The notes beneath the pieces were generated by a model. It had not been told where the DNA came from. It saw only the letters and a program-made list of their open reading frames with translations, and made no database searches. Source: Atrichornis clamosus (taxonomy: Eukaryota > Chordata > Aves > Passeriformes > Menuridae). Taken from it: DNA of 64,000 bases. Shown piece by piece: positions 40,501 through 52,480 of the stretch (the stretch's first letter is position 1; each line of letters begins with the position of its first letter). Position numbers and translations under genes: made by a program. The stretch is from positions 1-64,000 of the forward strand of contig WBMZ01012047.1 of the NCBI GenBank assembly GCA_013400975.1. The letters run 5' to 3'.

Positions 40501-43500
40501 TGGTTTAGAGCATCACTAAACACAACATTAAACCCATTTATACTTGGTCACACAGAGTTCTTCTAGTCCAGCCTACAGTCTTCAACAGTGAATGCTTAAG
40601 ATGAACTGTAAGAATGAGAACAGTTTTGCTCTTTCTCTGAACATTCAGCCTTCAATGATTTGTGACTCTAGGACTTCCTCTGGTCTACATATCCTGCCTT
40701 CTGTGGCATCCACAAGCTAGAAACACTCTTCCTGTGGTATCAGGGAGAAAACTCGGATCCAGTAACATCCCTGTCATGACTGCCTTAGTTTGAACAGAAT
40801 GTGGTTTTACCCAGACACATGCACTTTCCCATTCTCCTTAGTCCTCTACAGAAACCACTTACAGTGGCAAGCCAAGGCACAGAAGGGGGGGTTTGTAGCT
40901 TGAAACTGCAATTTGGACACTGACCCATAGATTTGTCTCCTGAGGCTTCTCTTCAGCCTCACATTCACCCCCTTTTCTTGTGCTCCTGCCTTCTTTTACT
41001 GTTCTTTTACTTTGTGTCTGTACAGCTGACCCAAGGGATTTCCCCTCTGCTACCTACTAAGGATCTTGACTCTTCCTTTTATCTCCCCCAGCTTTCTCTG
41101 CTGGGAAACCCTGCCTATACTACTATGATCCTCAAGAAAACAGTGCTGTGTGAAGATATGAGATGTACCACTTTAACAATACCACTTAAGCCTTCCTTCA
41201 CCTGATTCAGGTCTAGCATCCTTTTTCATCATTCCACTTGACTGATGCCAAGCAGCTGTGCTTTTGACTGACCATGTGGATACAGTCACTTTATTAAGCC
41301 TTTGAGCTCTTAGAGTGTGAAGCAGCTCAGATGTGCTAATGCATTCAGTTAGCTTTCTGAAGAGAGCAGAATTTCAGATAGTAGCCTTTTTCAGGAGCAT
41401 AGCTTGGGAAAAATTAAGTCAAAGTTAGGTGATCAGTGGGAGATATTTTATCAACGTGATTTTCCATGAAACAGAAGGTCCAGCCCTGCTCTGAATATTG
41501 TTATGGAAATTGTCTCAAATTTATCATCTAGAAATAAAGACTATAATACTTAGGACATGATTGTTCACATTACAAATTCTCAACTGAAGATAAGAAGTCT
41601 AGAAGACATTAGGATGTTCTTCAGGAGATCCCATACATATATACATCTCTTCAGTTCGGAGCACTACCTGCGTGGAGCTGAATAAAGCACCAACCTATTG
41701 TGAAACCATGGCATATTACATTTTTATGCAAGAGAATTAATTTAAGTCATGTGATAGTCAGAAGGTGAGAAGTAAACATCCTCTGCTTCAACTTTTGTAT
41801 CACGAATATCTTCACCATCTTGCGTTCTCTCACTTAAAAACCCCCAAAACAAACAGCTCAAATATCTGTTTAAACTTAATTCATACAGCAATAGAAAAGT
41901 GAGAACATTAATACATTTGGACTACACATTCACCATTGACTGGAGGATCTGAAAGCACCTGTGTCTGCGTAGGTGTGTTTTTCTCCTCTTGTTGATCATC
42001 TTCTAAAAGTTTCTGATAGAAACCACATCCTCCTACCCAGTATTGGGTGGTGTTTATTAAAGATGCTGAGAGCATAAAAAGAGCAGCCCTCACCCCCAAA
42101 AATATCTGGTACAGACATGCATGTCTATAGCTTTCCCTGTAACTGAACTGTAAACATGACCTTTGCAAACCAACAGTACTTTTCCAACTGAAAAGGTGTG
42201 TCAGCTGCATGACAGTATGGTACGTGATTTTGCAGAGCTTTGCACTTTCACCTGTGGGTAAAGTGAATTCAAAACATGATTGTCTTGATTTAGTAATAGA
42301 CACTTTTTTTTTGCCAGTGCATGTAACTCTCCACAGAGCTAAGCATGTGACAACCGGATCCTATTACTTTCAAATAACAACTTTAATATTTTGGCATTGA
42401 AGGAAGGATCATATTTGACATCAGGTGGAAAGGCCAAGAAAATTAATAGTTAAAATTCCAATTAATTGTGTCATTCTTCTCATTATCTTAGAAGCGTGTC
42501 ATGCAACTGCTATTAATGTTGAAGCTTGTGAAATTTGAGGTGAGGGAAGAAGTAAAAAAGCAAATCAGACAGTGCATCTTCTTTTCCTCTTCCAAGAATG
42601 CTGCATTTGTTAACTCCCGAATTCCTTTTTTCTCAATGTTATCAGTGGAACTGGTATTAAAGCTACATAAATGCAGCAGAGTATGAAGACACACTTTGTA
42701 AGCAGCCCTTAGGTAGTTAAATGTACAGGAAAAGAACAGCATGGTCAGTCCATTTTAACCCACCAGGACTTACATCATAAGCACAGCACATTTCTGTTTA
42801 GCTGGTGAATCTACAGGAATGTTTCTTTATTCTATTAAACACATGAAACTATTATAAAAGTAGCATGGGAAGTATGTTTTGTCAAGACCTAGTCACTCTC
42901 TCATGGATACTCTTAGAAAGTTAATTGTCTTTTTTTCAGGTTGATCTTCCATAGGTGATATATGTGTGAAAAGATAGTTATTTTTGCCTATGGAATTTTC
43001 CTCCAGCTCTCTTCCAACTCTGTGCAAGAGTGAGCTGTGCCATAAAATGACAGACAAGACACATAAGCCAGAAAGAAGCCATCCACCAACTTGTCCACAA
43101 ATTTTCCAGTTTGCCTGGCTGGAGATAAGCCCCTCTGGCCCTGACAGGATATGTGTATTCAGTCTGCAGCCCCACGGCTGCAGCTGGAATATTTACATCC
43201 TAGCAAGTTTGTTAACAAATAAGTTTAAAGAACAAACACATCCCTCCCAATTCTTCAGTCTTAATTCACTGGAGTTATTGTTTACTGTGCTCATATCTAA
43301 ACCTTGAGGACAAGAGGCCCATCTTCACAAAAGACTTAGGAATTTAAATCTGAGGTAAGTGCCAAGTAGCCTGTGTTTTGCTGAATGTCTCTGTAACTTG
43401 ACTTCTATAGAACACTCCCACAATTTTGCACTTTCTATTCAGAAGGATGTTACTACATGTTAGCTATTCCCCTTCACCATCCCATCTGGGTGCTCTTCAT

Positions 43501-46210
43501 GTACTGTAAATGCAAACACATTTGTTACACTTTACAGTTAAGTTATATACCTTGACTTTACTGGGATGTAGTCATTCAGAGAGATAGGAAAAAGTAGTAA
43601 ATGCACTGTCAAATATCACCTTAATATATTTTTCAGAGGTTTTGTTGGGTCTTTTTTTCCTCTGAAAATAATCTTTCAAAGACTTACTGGCTGTTTTGGT
43701 CCCTAAGATTTGAATTCATCATGTCCAACTCTAAGATCCTAACTGAAGCAGCTGTGGTAGGAGACTGATGGGCTCTTGGCTCACTGGTGGTTGGTGGCAT
43801 TTTCAGAGGACAAATTACTTCAGGTAGACTAAAGTGTGAGCTGAGGTACCTATAAAGTGTTTCTGGAGTGGAGATTTCACTCTCTTTCTGTCATCCCAGA
43901 AGAAAAATTTCACTCTCTTTCTCTTTTTCTCTCTGTGCCTCAGCATTTATAACATGGCACCAGAGAAAGTGATCGTTTTATCAGCTTTTGGATACATAAT
44001 GTGCCTAATTCTATGAAGATGGTGGAATATTAAAAAAATAGCTTTAAACAATTTACAACAGGTGTTCCTAATAAGTTAAAGATTAATCAAATAAAGCTTC
44101 AGGTATGTTTGCTGGAAAACAAGCAGTCTAGTGTTGGTCCAGCAGTGGGAATCTATGGTATTAATAATTAGAAAAGTTTCAGATGATGCAAGAATAATAA
44201 GGTTACTTTGATCAAGTGCAAAAACAAGGTGGTAAAAAGAAGCCTAACCCAGTGTATTATGTGAAATGATGGAGAAGGAGAAAAAAGGAATACATGCTAA
44301 TATATACCAACAAAACCATCCAGATGAAACAAAGAACTGGAGCAGCAGGTCAGTTTTGGTTATAAGTAGGATATTCAGCTTTGCTCCTCCAGGGCTACAA
44401 CTCTGTTTCTCTGAGATGCCTTGCTGTCACTAATGCCAGGGTTAAATTGCTTTATAGTTTTTCTGATTAGAGAATATATCTGCCAGCTGATATTAACCCC
44501 CAGCTCACTGAGGGTGACTGTGCACTCTTGCACCTTATTGGAGCAATATTAAAAGAAGCACCAAGTTTTTTTCTCAGCTTTTCTCTATTTTCTCAATAGC
44601 ATTCAGTGTATGCCACAAGCATTTCACAAAGCCTCCTGTTCCCAGAAAGCACTTCTAAAGTCACATAAAACAAAATAATTCAGTGTAAGAATGGTGTATC
44701 CCTTTGTCATCTGAGTCCCTTAGCTCTGCATCTTTCCTCTACAATGTTTTTCCAGATGTAGTGGGCACACAGTTACAGATCAGGTTATTATTACTTTCAT
44801 TATATACTTAACAAGGCCTAATGAAAGCTGTGTAATATTTGCTTAATAATGTTATCAGGTTGAAGTTTATTACAAAGAGGAGAGTGAGCAGACTGATAAA
44901 GCACTTTTGAAATTAAGACTTATAGGCAGTTTGACAGAAGAGATATGACAATGCTGCCTAAATCTTGCTCTGAACTTTTCATCCAGAGATCTTAAAGCAC
45001 TTGGAAAACACATATCAAGGTCACATGTGGAGATTTTGGAATTGGCAAAGACTGAGAAGCAACTGAGCTCTATCACTGATGTGATGAGAGTGCAGTATTG
45101 AGACTACAGACTTGCTTTGCTATACTGATATATCTGACAGCAATGGGAGATACCAAGAATGAACTATGCCCTTCACTATGCACTTATGGAAGCCAAGGCA
45201 TAGAAAAATGCTTTTTTCTTCAGCAGTATTAAATTTACCTCTCCCAAGCCTTGGTCCTGTAATATGATGGTCAGACTAGCAGCACGCTCTTTTTCAAGCA
45301 TATTCAAAATTATTATATGGGGGTTACAGAGATTTTCTATTAAAAAACTCAGATACTAAAAGAGATTTTCAGCTGGTCTAAGTGGATAGAGCTGTTTGAA
45401 ACTTATGCTCTGAAAAGTAAGTCCAATAAGGAACTACAGAAGAACTAGTCCATTTATTTATGTACTGTACGTGGTCTATGCTATGTGGTAACATTGTCCA
45501 AAGGAGAAAAAGTGGTCATTACCCAAAAAATTGTATTCAAAATAATTTGATTAAAATGTATCATCTCTTACAGGATATGGTTTGAACATGGTGTAGAAAT
45601 ATTTGTGAAACAGCTAGGTACATTCTGGACTAGATGTCGGCATATCCCTTTTCCTTGTGGGGTGGAGATGATGGCTTTGTAACGTGCTCCAGCACTGCTG
45701 CATGCTAACTTTGCTTTTGAAGTTTAATCAGTGAGACAGTAACAGATGGCAAGACAAGCTAAACAAATTTTGTCCCACCAAAGAATCCAAGGAAATTGCT
45801 CCAGTTTATAGGAATCTACTTAATTTTATAGGAATTGTGCAAAAATTGTTCTATTTTTACTTTTAATCACCACTCTGTATCTTTCCTTCCTAGTAGTGTA
45901 CTGTGGCCCTTTAACTGTTTTTACCTATGGGGTCTGTCCTGCACTCATGGAAATCTGTCTTAAATCACCATTATGGGAACATGATTGAGATTCAGTGCAA
46001 GCTATAAAATGTCTGCCATGATATGATTTTCTCCATGATATTAAAGAAGTCAGTCCTGCAACATTTTACAGGGATGGAAAGTTTACTAGCAGAGCACATG
46101 GAAGGTCTTCAGTATTCACCCTGCAAATTTAGTGTAATGATAATGAAGGATTGAAAGGCAGCTTAGGTGAAACAATCATTAGTCTATTGGCTATTCTGCA
46201 GGAACTTTTA
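37521..46210. other. Non-coding DNA, nothing recognised
   Basis: The longest frames are 131 codons (41908-42303, -) and 107 codons (42984-43307, +), both without recognisable features. Local items are a TTTCATAAGAAA direct repeat at about 39314-39342, an A9-CCCC junction at 38995-39007, and a repeated ATTTCACTCTCTTTCT word at about 43874-43889 and 43907-43922. Confidence 0.45.
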
Positions 46211-46400
46211 AACGGGTAAATATTGGTGATTTGGGTTTGCTGTTTTAAATCATAGTAGCATTTGGAGATTATTCCGCTGCCATTGAAGTCAACGGTGAAA
46301 CTTGGACAGCTCCTGCCTGCTCACTTCACATCAGCTGTCAAACAGCTGTCGGATGATAATAGCTGTCAGAAAACAACAACCTGAGCTGAATTTGAACCAG
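46211..46400. promoter_or_regulatory. Candidate enhancer with three AGCTGTC sites
   Basis: CAGCTGTC occurs at 46332-46339 and 46343-46350, and AGCTGTCA at 46361-46368, i.e. three same-strand copies in 37 bp. The word combines a CAGCTG E-box (bHLH) with GCTGTCA, the reverse of the TGACAGC TALE (MEIS/PKNOX/TGIF) site. A TGATAAT homeodomain-type word lies between the second and third copies. The flanks include a retained CpG near 46275 and a TTTAAATCAT word. The regulatory role is inferred from this clustering. Confidence 0.35.
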
Positions 46401-48265
46401 CAAAATTGTATGCAGTTGGTTTCCAATGCCACAAGTTGTTTTTTGCCATGCCATATTGTGGATTTTAGTATTTAACTCCAGAAAACTGTCCTTTCTGTAT
46501 CCATTTTCCTGGGTAACAAATTTACATGCTTATTGGTGCCATCCTAATATTAGCAACGGGACTAATGACTAGTAGTTGATTCCCTCCAGTTGAGAACAGA
46601 TATGTCTGTTGGCTGAACTCTTAGTGTCTTCTAGTAAAGCATCAAGGAGGAAAACAAACCACTATATAAAATTACAGAATGAGAAATTTGTCACCCAAAA
46701 TGACGTGTCTGGTTTCAGTTTTTTTCTCTGTTTCTACTAACAAGGTAGTCAACAGGAGTGGGAAGACTATTAGAACAGTTGTTTTCTTCTGAAAGTGAGT
46801 TTCTGTACTAAGGCATTATTTATCTGTAACTGGATAATTTATTTCCTGTATATAGATAAGCAAGAGAAATCTTATCAAATTGTCTATATAAATCGGAAAA
46901 TAAACAGTTATATTAGGATCTTGGAGTAATATTGAATAGGTAAGAGTCCTAATCTGGGTAAAGATATTGAAGTCACATGAATCAAAGTGGTAATTAGTGC
47001 AGGTCTTGTGTCAGCTTAATATAGTATTTAATGTCCAACTTTTGGTAGTGTTTTCCATAGTGACTGTCCCCTACAATGAACAGAATAAGGAACTTTTTGA
47101 GAGAACTGTAGTGGGTAGTGTTCACTGTTTTGATCATAGCAAACTGACTGCACTGAGTTCAATGCCCTCAAGAATTTACTATTTCATATCGTACATTTTC
47201 AGGGCAATTTAGACATCAGATAATAAAATGTCTAAAACAAAATGGAGATTTGCAGTAACAAGAAGAATGTCAATATATTCACAATCAAGCTGTCTTCCCA
47301 GCAAGATTCTCAATGGGAAAAGCATTTATAAAAGGGGTGCCATAGGCAAAATTCTCATTAATGAGGTTAATTCAGTTCATGTGTTGAAATTTAAATTATA
47401 TGGAATACTCAGATTAATTTAAACAAACATTAATACAGAAAGCAAAATGCAACAGAAATACAAGTGAGTCAATATTAGTTTTATTTTGACGGAACAAATA
47501 TCACAAATATTGGAAAATCAAACTGGCAATCCTTGCCTTCCAGGTTTTTTTTTTTAAGCAATATGTTGAAAGACTGCATTGTCTCCACAAGAGTCTGCTA
47601 TACGTTTTAAAGAAAAGCATGTAATTTGCCACGTCATTTTTGTTGTCTTTTTTAAAAAATTGCATATATTCAGTAAACTCCTGACATGTCTCAGCTAAAA
47701 TTATAGCCATATTGTTGTCAAATTGAAAGAAATTAGACATGTTATAAATTAGAAATGTCTCTCGCACCAGTTCTCTTCCTAATGGGATTCAGCTGAAGCT
47801 TTCAGTGTAGATGAAAATGGTGTGTTAGGCCGACAGCAAACACGGCTGAGCAGAACTTATTCTGCTTCTACCTTCTGCAAGGGTCCAACGGGCCTGATTT
47901 TAAGCTGAGAGTTTGGGGAAGGCTCTGCCATTTGGCATTTTGCAGTTTGTCCTGTGGGGCACTGGGGAATTAAATGTACCTCCCCTTTAGGCTAGATGGA
48001 TTTTAGACGATGACTGACATCTGGTGTTGAGGGAATGGACACTTGGTTTTCCACGGTGATAGTAAGCTGTTCCAGCTGGAAAGGTTGTTGGGTCGGATGG
48101 CAAGGAGCAGCAGATGAATTCCAAGGCAAGCTGATCATTTTACAGCTGAGTGAGCAGTGCGTACTGTGCTGGATAGTTTGAGGTCTTTTCTAAGAATGAT
48201 AGGAAAAATGTAAATGCTGTGAATGACAAATATCCACAGGGTACAGACTTGAGAGAATATGAAGT
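46401..48265. other. Non-coding DNA, nothing recognised
   Basis: Open frames up to 88 codons (47501-47767, -), none recognisable. About 47830-48180 is more G+C-rich than its surroundings and could be an old CR1 or other repeat body, given the CR1-like terminus just downstream, but I could not match it. Confidence 0.4.
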
Positions 48266-48283
48266 GATCAATAATTATTGATC
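48266..48283. repeat. 18-bp perfect palindrome
   Basis: GATCAATAATTATTGATC is its own reverse complement. It places two ATCAATA words (ONECUT/CUX type) head to head around an AATTATT homeodomain core. It ends five bases before a CR1-type octamer tail. Confidence 0.9.
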
Positions 48284-48287
48284 CTAT

Positions 48288-48310
48288 ATTCTGTGATTCC
48301 ATGATTCTAT
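48288..48310 (+). mobile_element. Probable CR1 3' terminal octamer tail
   Basis: Three consecutive octamer units (ATTCTGTG, ATTCCATG, ATTCTAT), the hallmark of a CR1 3' end in + orientation. The body upstream is too diverged for me to trace, so the element's start is not called. Confidence 0.5.
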
Positions 48311-50391
48311 ACATCACAGCCTAAGGCTACAGAGTAGGTCTGATCTTTCTAGAGGATAACATTGTGAAGCATATTTGCTTATTAGTTATCCTTGCTATCA
48401 ATCTGAATTAAGAACTCAAGAGGTATTATTTTCTTCAGCAGCAGGCAGCATACATCACAGCATCAATGTGAAACATCAGATGTCAGTGACCAGTTATCAG
48501 GTATAGGCTACAGCCATACTGAATCTCATGTCAAACAGCAGGTTTGCTTTGGAGGGTTATGGGCACAGGACAGCAGATGGTGTAGACGTAAATATGTCCA
48601 AACTGCCCTTCCAGTAACTGATATGTACTAAACCACCCTGTTAACAGGCTCACAACAAGAGTCTTTTCTTCTGGTTTATTATTCTTGTGCCTTTGTTTAA
48701 GTCAGTCTTCTTCTTAAAATGTGCATGTTATCATCTTAAATATTTTCACCGTTTCCTCTGGAAGATGAACACATCATCTCTGAAGACTTCTCAAGTCTGA
48801 AGTGTCACTGTAGAAATGCATTTCTTTAACACCATAGTGCATGTGAGACTCGCCTCTGAATTAGCAACTCAAGTGTCAAAAATCACCTGAAATTTCAGAA
48901 AGGTGTTTTTGTTATCATCCTCATAATATGCAGTAACAGAAAGCAAGCAATACTACAGAAATTAAACACTCCACTTCATTATATGTATACACACAGTGAA
49001 AATATATGCAGAATTGTATACAGACATTCGAAAATAAGCCATGTAATAAGCAAATAGCTTAAATACCAGATAGGAAAAAACAGAATAGCAATTCAAAAAC
49101 AATGAACAAAAGTAATTGTTGCAAGTAAGACCAATGAATTGCAGAATAGTGAAGAACTCAGCGACAGATATGTGTTTTTCAAATGAAGATAAAAGTGTAA
49201 TTTAACTGCAACTTAACACCAAAATTGGAAGGGGAGCAATACAAGAGAAGAGACTGAAATGCTTCAAGTGTCCAAGAAACATTTGAAAAGTAGGTTACTT
49301 TCAACACATTGTAGAATCAATATTTGGAAGTGAGGTAGAGAGGAATTAATCTATAAGCTGTGCATGTGCTCTAGGACAGTCTCCTGGACTTTCTCCTTAA
49401 GAGAGTGGAGATAAAAACAGGAGCCTTCAGAAGATTGACTATCCCTTCCTAAGACAGGTTTACCAAGAGGTGAAACTAACCATTCTCTGGGGGTGTCCAT
49501 CTCTATTTATGGATGTTAGAAGGAGATTACATAGGTAGTCAGACTAAAAATTTTTCTTTCTGTGAAATTTGGCTCAAGTCAGAGAATGCAAGCAGTCAAT
49601 AGTGAAACAAACATCTGAAAGAAAATCCATGTTTTGGCCATGCCAGATCTTTCAGTCCAACTTCTGACTGAATATTTTAATTATATGTTTACAAGCAAGC
49701 TTTCATGTGCTCTTTGAGTCTTCCTCCTGTAATTTCTGTATTCTAATTATTGTAATTACAGTCAATATGCGCACTAATGCAATCCTAAAAGTGCTTTTGA
49801 TGTGCATTTATTTCATAGCATTTCTAAGATTTTATACTTCTCTGAAGCAAACGATTGTGGGATTAACATCAATACGCATTACTATGGACAATTGAATCAG
49901 AACCAAGATCAATGTCAAATTCTTCTCCTTGTGTCTGAGAAATTACTACTGTTCTTGATGCAGCTAACACCTGCTACCTCCAGCTTGAGGGTATAAGGAT
50001 AAGTGAATGGACTCGATTTCACTTCTCAGCCTGCAGTATATCGATGCAAAAATTAATGCAGAAGTTGAGGAGGATGTCTGCTGTGACTTTCATTTTCTAA
50101 ATTAAACTTAGTCAGCCAGCATTTTGCTAATGAGTGATTTAGGAGAGCACACAGGAAGGATAAGCAGCAATAATATGATGAACTGTAGTTTTACATTGTC
50201 CATCTAAAGAGTGAGATTGACAAAATTTCAATCTTGCAAACACAGAATTCTGAACATGTGGAATTGCCTCCACTGTCCTGTAAATATTTTGTCCTGTTGC
50301 AGGAAGTACCTCAATTTGAATTTATTCTGGGGACATGAAAACCTCTTGGTGCCTGAATAATCAGTACCTGTTTATAGAGGATCCTACATAG
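48311..50391. other. AT-rich non-coding DNA, nothing recognised
   Basis: Only short frames (64 codons or less). No repeats or RNA genes recognised. Confidence 0.45.
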
Positions 50392-50929
50392 CATCACAAG
50401 ATGATTCCGTTTTGAAGGGATTTCTGGAGGTCTCCAATGCAATCTCCTACTCAAAGCAGAGTAAGCTATGAGATCAGGCCAAGCGGCACCAGGATTTACC
50501 TACTCAGGTCTTTAAAACCTCCAAAATGGAGGCTGCACAACCTTTCTAGAAAACCTGTTTGACTGCTTGATTGTCCATGTAGTGAAAAATTTTCCTTATA
50601 TTCAGATTGAATCTCTTTTATTGCAATGTGCTTTTTAGCTTTTTATTCCTTGTTGCTTTTTAGCCTTCCACCATGCATCTCAGGTTTTCTTGATAACCTC
50701 CCAGTAGGTACTGGGGGGCTGCTGTTAGGCCCCCCTGAAGCTGTAACTTTTCAAGGGTCCATGATGCACAAACCCAGTACCCTCAACCTCACCCACAGGG
50801 GCCAATGGTCCAGCCTTGGTCAGGTTGGTGGTGTCCACTGAGCTCACTCCAGTTTTACAACATCTTCCTTGTACTAGGGGCCCTAAAGTATATGCAGATG
50901 TGGTCTAACAAGTGCTGATCAGAGCAGAG

Positions 50930-51040
50930 AAACCCTTTTCTACAGGTTGAGCTTCTATTCACAGAGCCCAGGATGCTGTTGGCAGTCTTTGCTGCCAGGG
51001 CACACAGCTGACCAATGTCCACCTTGTGCTCACCAGCACC
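50930..51040 (-). pseudogene. CR1 ORF2 fragment, second piece
   Basis: Minus-strand frame (within 51121-50855) with DIGQLCALAAKTANSILGS, the known CR1 ORF2 segment that normally follows shortly after the VLHLGR motif. It is in a different frame from the upstream piece, and the frame decays after about 50930. Confidence 0.75.
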
Positions 51041-51350
51041 CTCACGTCCTGTTAAAATAGATATTTCAGGGCCTTGAGTACATAAGGAGTTTAAACGCCC
51101 TGCCAGCGTCCTTTGGGACACCCAGTCTCTCTTCCTGTCCAGGACCTGATTTCAGCCCAGTCTGGGTCTGTCAGTCCCTGCAGTCACACCACAGCAGTGC
51201 CAGGCTCCAGCTGTTCCTCTGATCCTTTTCTGCCAGCCTGGAGCCTCTGGCTGTGCCCTGGCTCCATTCATCACTTGCTATGTCAGAGTCTGTCAGTGGA
51301 CCCCATTACCAGCCCCATGGGACTGTGCCCCATAGGAGAGGACATGACCA

Positions 51351-51575
51351 CTAATGGGTCACCCTCAGCTCCAGCTCCCTGGCCCTGGGGTTGCTTCTGG
51401 GCCGCATTTCTTCTTGACAAGATACATCCCTGTCAGGCAGCCCTGGCTTGTATTCCTGCCAAGGTTTCTTCCTTCCCAGATGCAGGACTTCGCGTTTGTC
51501 CTCACTGAATTTCACAAGGTTCCTGGTGGCCCACTCCTCCAACCTGGCTAGATCTCTCTGAATGGCAGCCTTGCC
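51351..51575 (-). pseudogene. CR1 ORF2 reverse-transcriptase C-terminal remnant
   Basis: Within a 145-codon open frame (51788-51351) the middle part reads as the region after the CR1 reverse-transcriptase core, recognisable by LARLEEWATRNLVKFSED followed by VLHLGR. Residues upstream of about 51575 come from unrelated flanking DNA, and those after about 51440 belong to the inserted sequence. The long open frame is therefore a chimera by chance, not a gene. Confidence 0.8.
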
Positions 51576-52392
51576 ATTTTCCTTCATAATATATGTATGC
51601 AAACTATACACATATATACATAAATGCATCACTGCCCTACATTTTAGAGTATCAAAACGGTTTAAGGATCTGTCACCCTTCATGACTATATATGCTTCTA
51701 AAAGAAGTACAGTGCTAATGAAATTCTGTACAATAACTGTGCTGTCTACTGTGTTTGACATGTAAAAAATAACTCTCCTAATTCTCAAGTGAATAATGTT
51801 CCCCCCAGTTCTCCATCCTCTAAAGGAGAATGTTACATTGGCTCATGCATTTTAAAAGCAAAATAAATAATGAAGCAGTTGTGATGTTTACTTACATTTG
51901 TAGATGTCTTGTAGGTATAATAAATTGTTGAGTCTAAATTTAATTTCAGCATTTTGTTAAGAACCCGGTGAATTTTTTACTTTATAGCAACGAATTTGCT
52001 GCACCATTTTGGCAGTATGCTCTGCTACTGGGAAAATGGTATGTGATTCCTATGGCAAGAGATGTTTCCCAATGATAGCAAATAAATCCTATTTTAGAGT
52101 TTCTGGATGCAGCTGAAACATTATTTTTAGAAAGATCGTATTCTGGGCTGAGAGTGTTATTTAACTTTATATATTCTTTTTAGTTATCTAGAAAGACCAG
52201 ATGAAAGACATAGAGCTGACTTCACTTTACTAAAGATTTGTTTATTACTTCCTTCCAATACCAAGATTTTTTATATTCTTTGTAAATATCTGAAAATCAA
52301 CATTGTATTTGCTTTTTTTTTTTTTTGCTGGATAGCAAATGAAAGTTTTCTAAATGGTCATAAAAACAGGTGAATTTCTCACAAAAGAAATA
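51576..52392. other. AT-rich non-coding DNA
   Basis: Starts with an alternating AT/CA-rich stretch (51587-51625), then unremarkable AT-rich sequence. T14 tract at 52313-52326. No gene recognised. Confidence 0.5.
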
Positions 52393-52480
52393 TCACAGAA
52401 TCACAGAATATACTGAGTTGGAAGGGACCCATAAGGAACATTAAGTCCAACTCCTATGGTTAGACTCTGCCTTGATGATG
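52393..52480 (-). mobile_element. CR1 LINE 3' tail, about 90 bp
   Basis: TCACAGAATCACAGAATATA then CTGAGTTGGAAGGGACCCAT is the reverse complement of a CR1 3' terminus with two octamer units. Homology fades after the AAGTCCAACTCCTATGG and CTCTGCCTTGATGATGCC segments, so this is a severely 5'-truncated copy. Its tail is close to that of the 3589-4140 copy (shared GAGTTGGAAGGGACCCA). Confidence 0.92.

Larger units (their letters stand above)
50392..51575 (-). mobile_element. CR1 LINE, long 3' part with broken ORF2, interrupted
   Basis: CR1 non-LTR retrotransposon in reverse orientation. Its 3' end lies near 50392 (CATCACAAGATGATTCCG, a worn octamer tail). On the + strand the typical reverse-complement CR1 body is readable: CTGCACAACCTTTCTAG, TGATAACCTCCCAGTAGG, CACTGAGCTCACTCCAG, CAGATGTGGTCTAAC. 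On the minus strand two ORF2 C-terminal remnants are visible. One contains LARLEEWATRNLVKFSED and VLHLGR (about 51560-51470), the other DIGQLCALAAKTANSILGS (about 51030-50970). They are in different frames and are separated by roughly 330-390 bp that I cannot align to CR1. The upstream end near 51575 marks 5' truncation. The element is inactive. Confidence 0.93.

Noticed and set aside
41908..42303. 131-codon minus-strand ORF
   Set aside because: No family resemblance and no exon-like boundaries.
51351..51788. 145-codon minus-strand ORF as a gene
   Set aside because: The middle is a CR1 reverse-transcriptase remnant, and the two ends are unrelated flanking and inserted DNA joined by chance.
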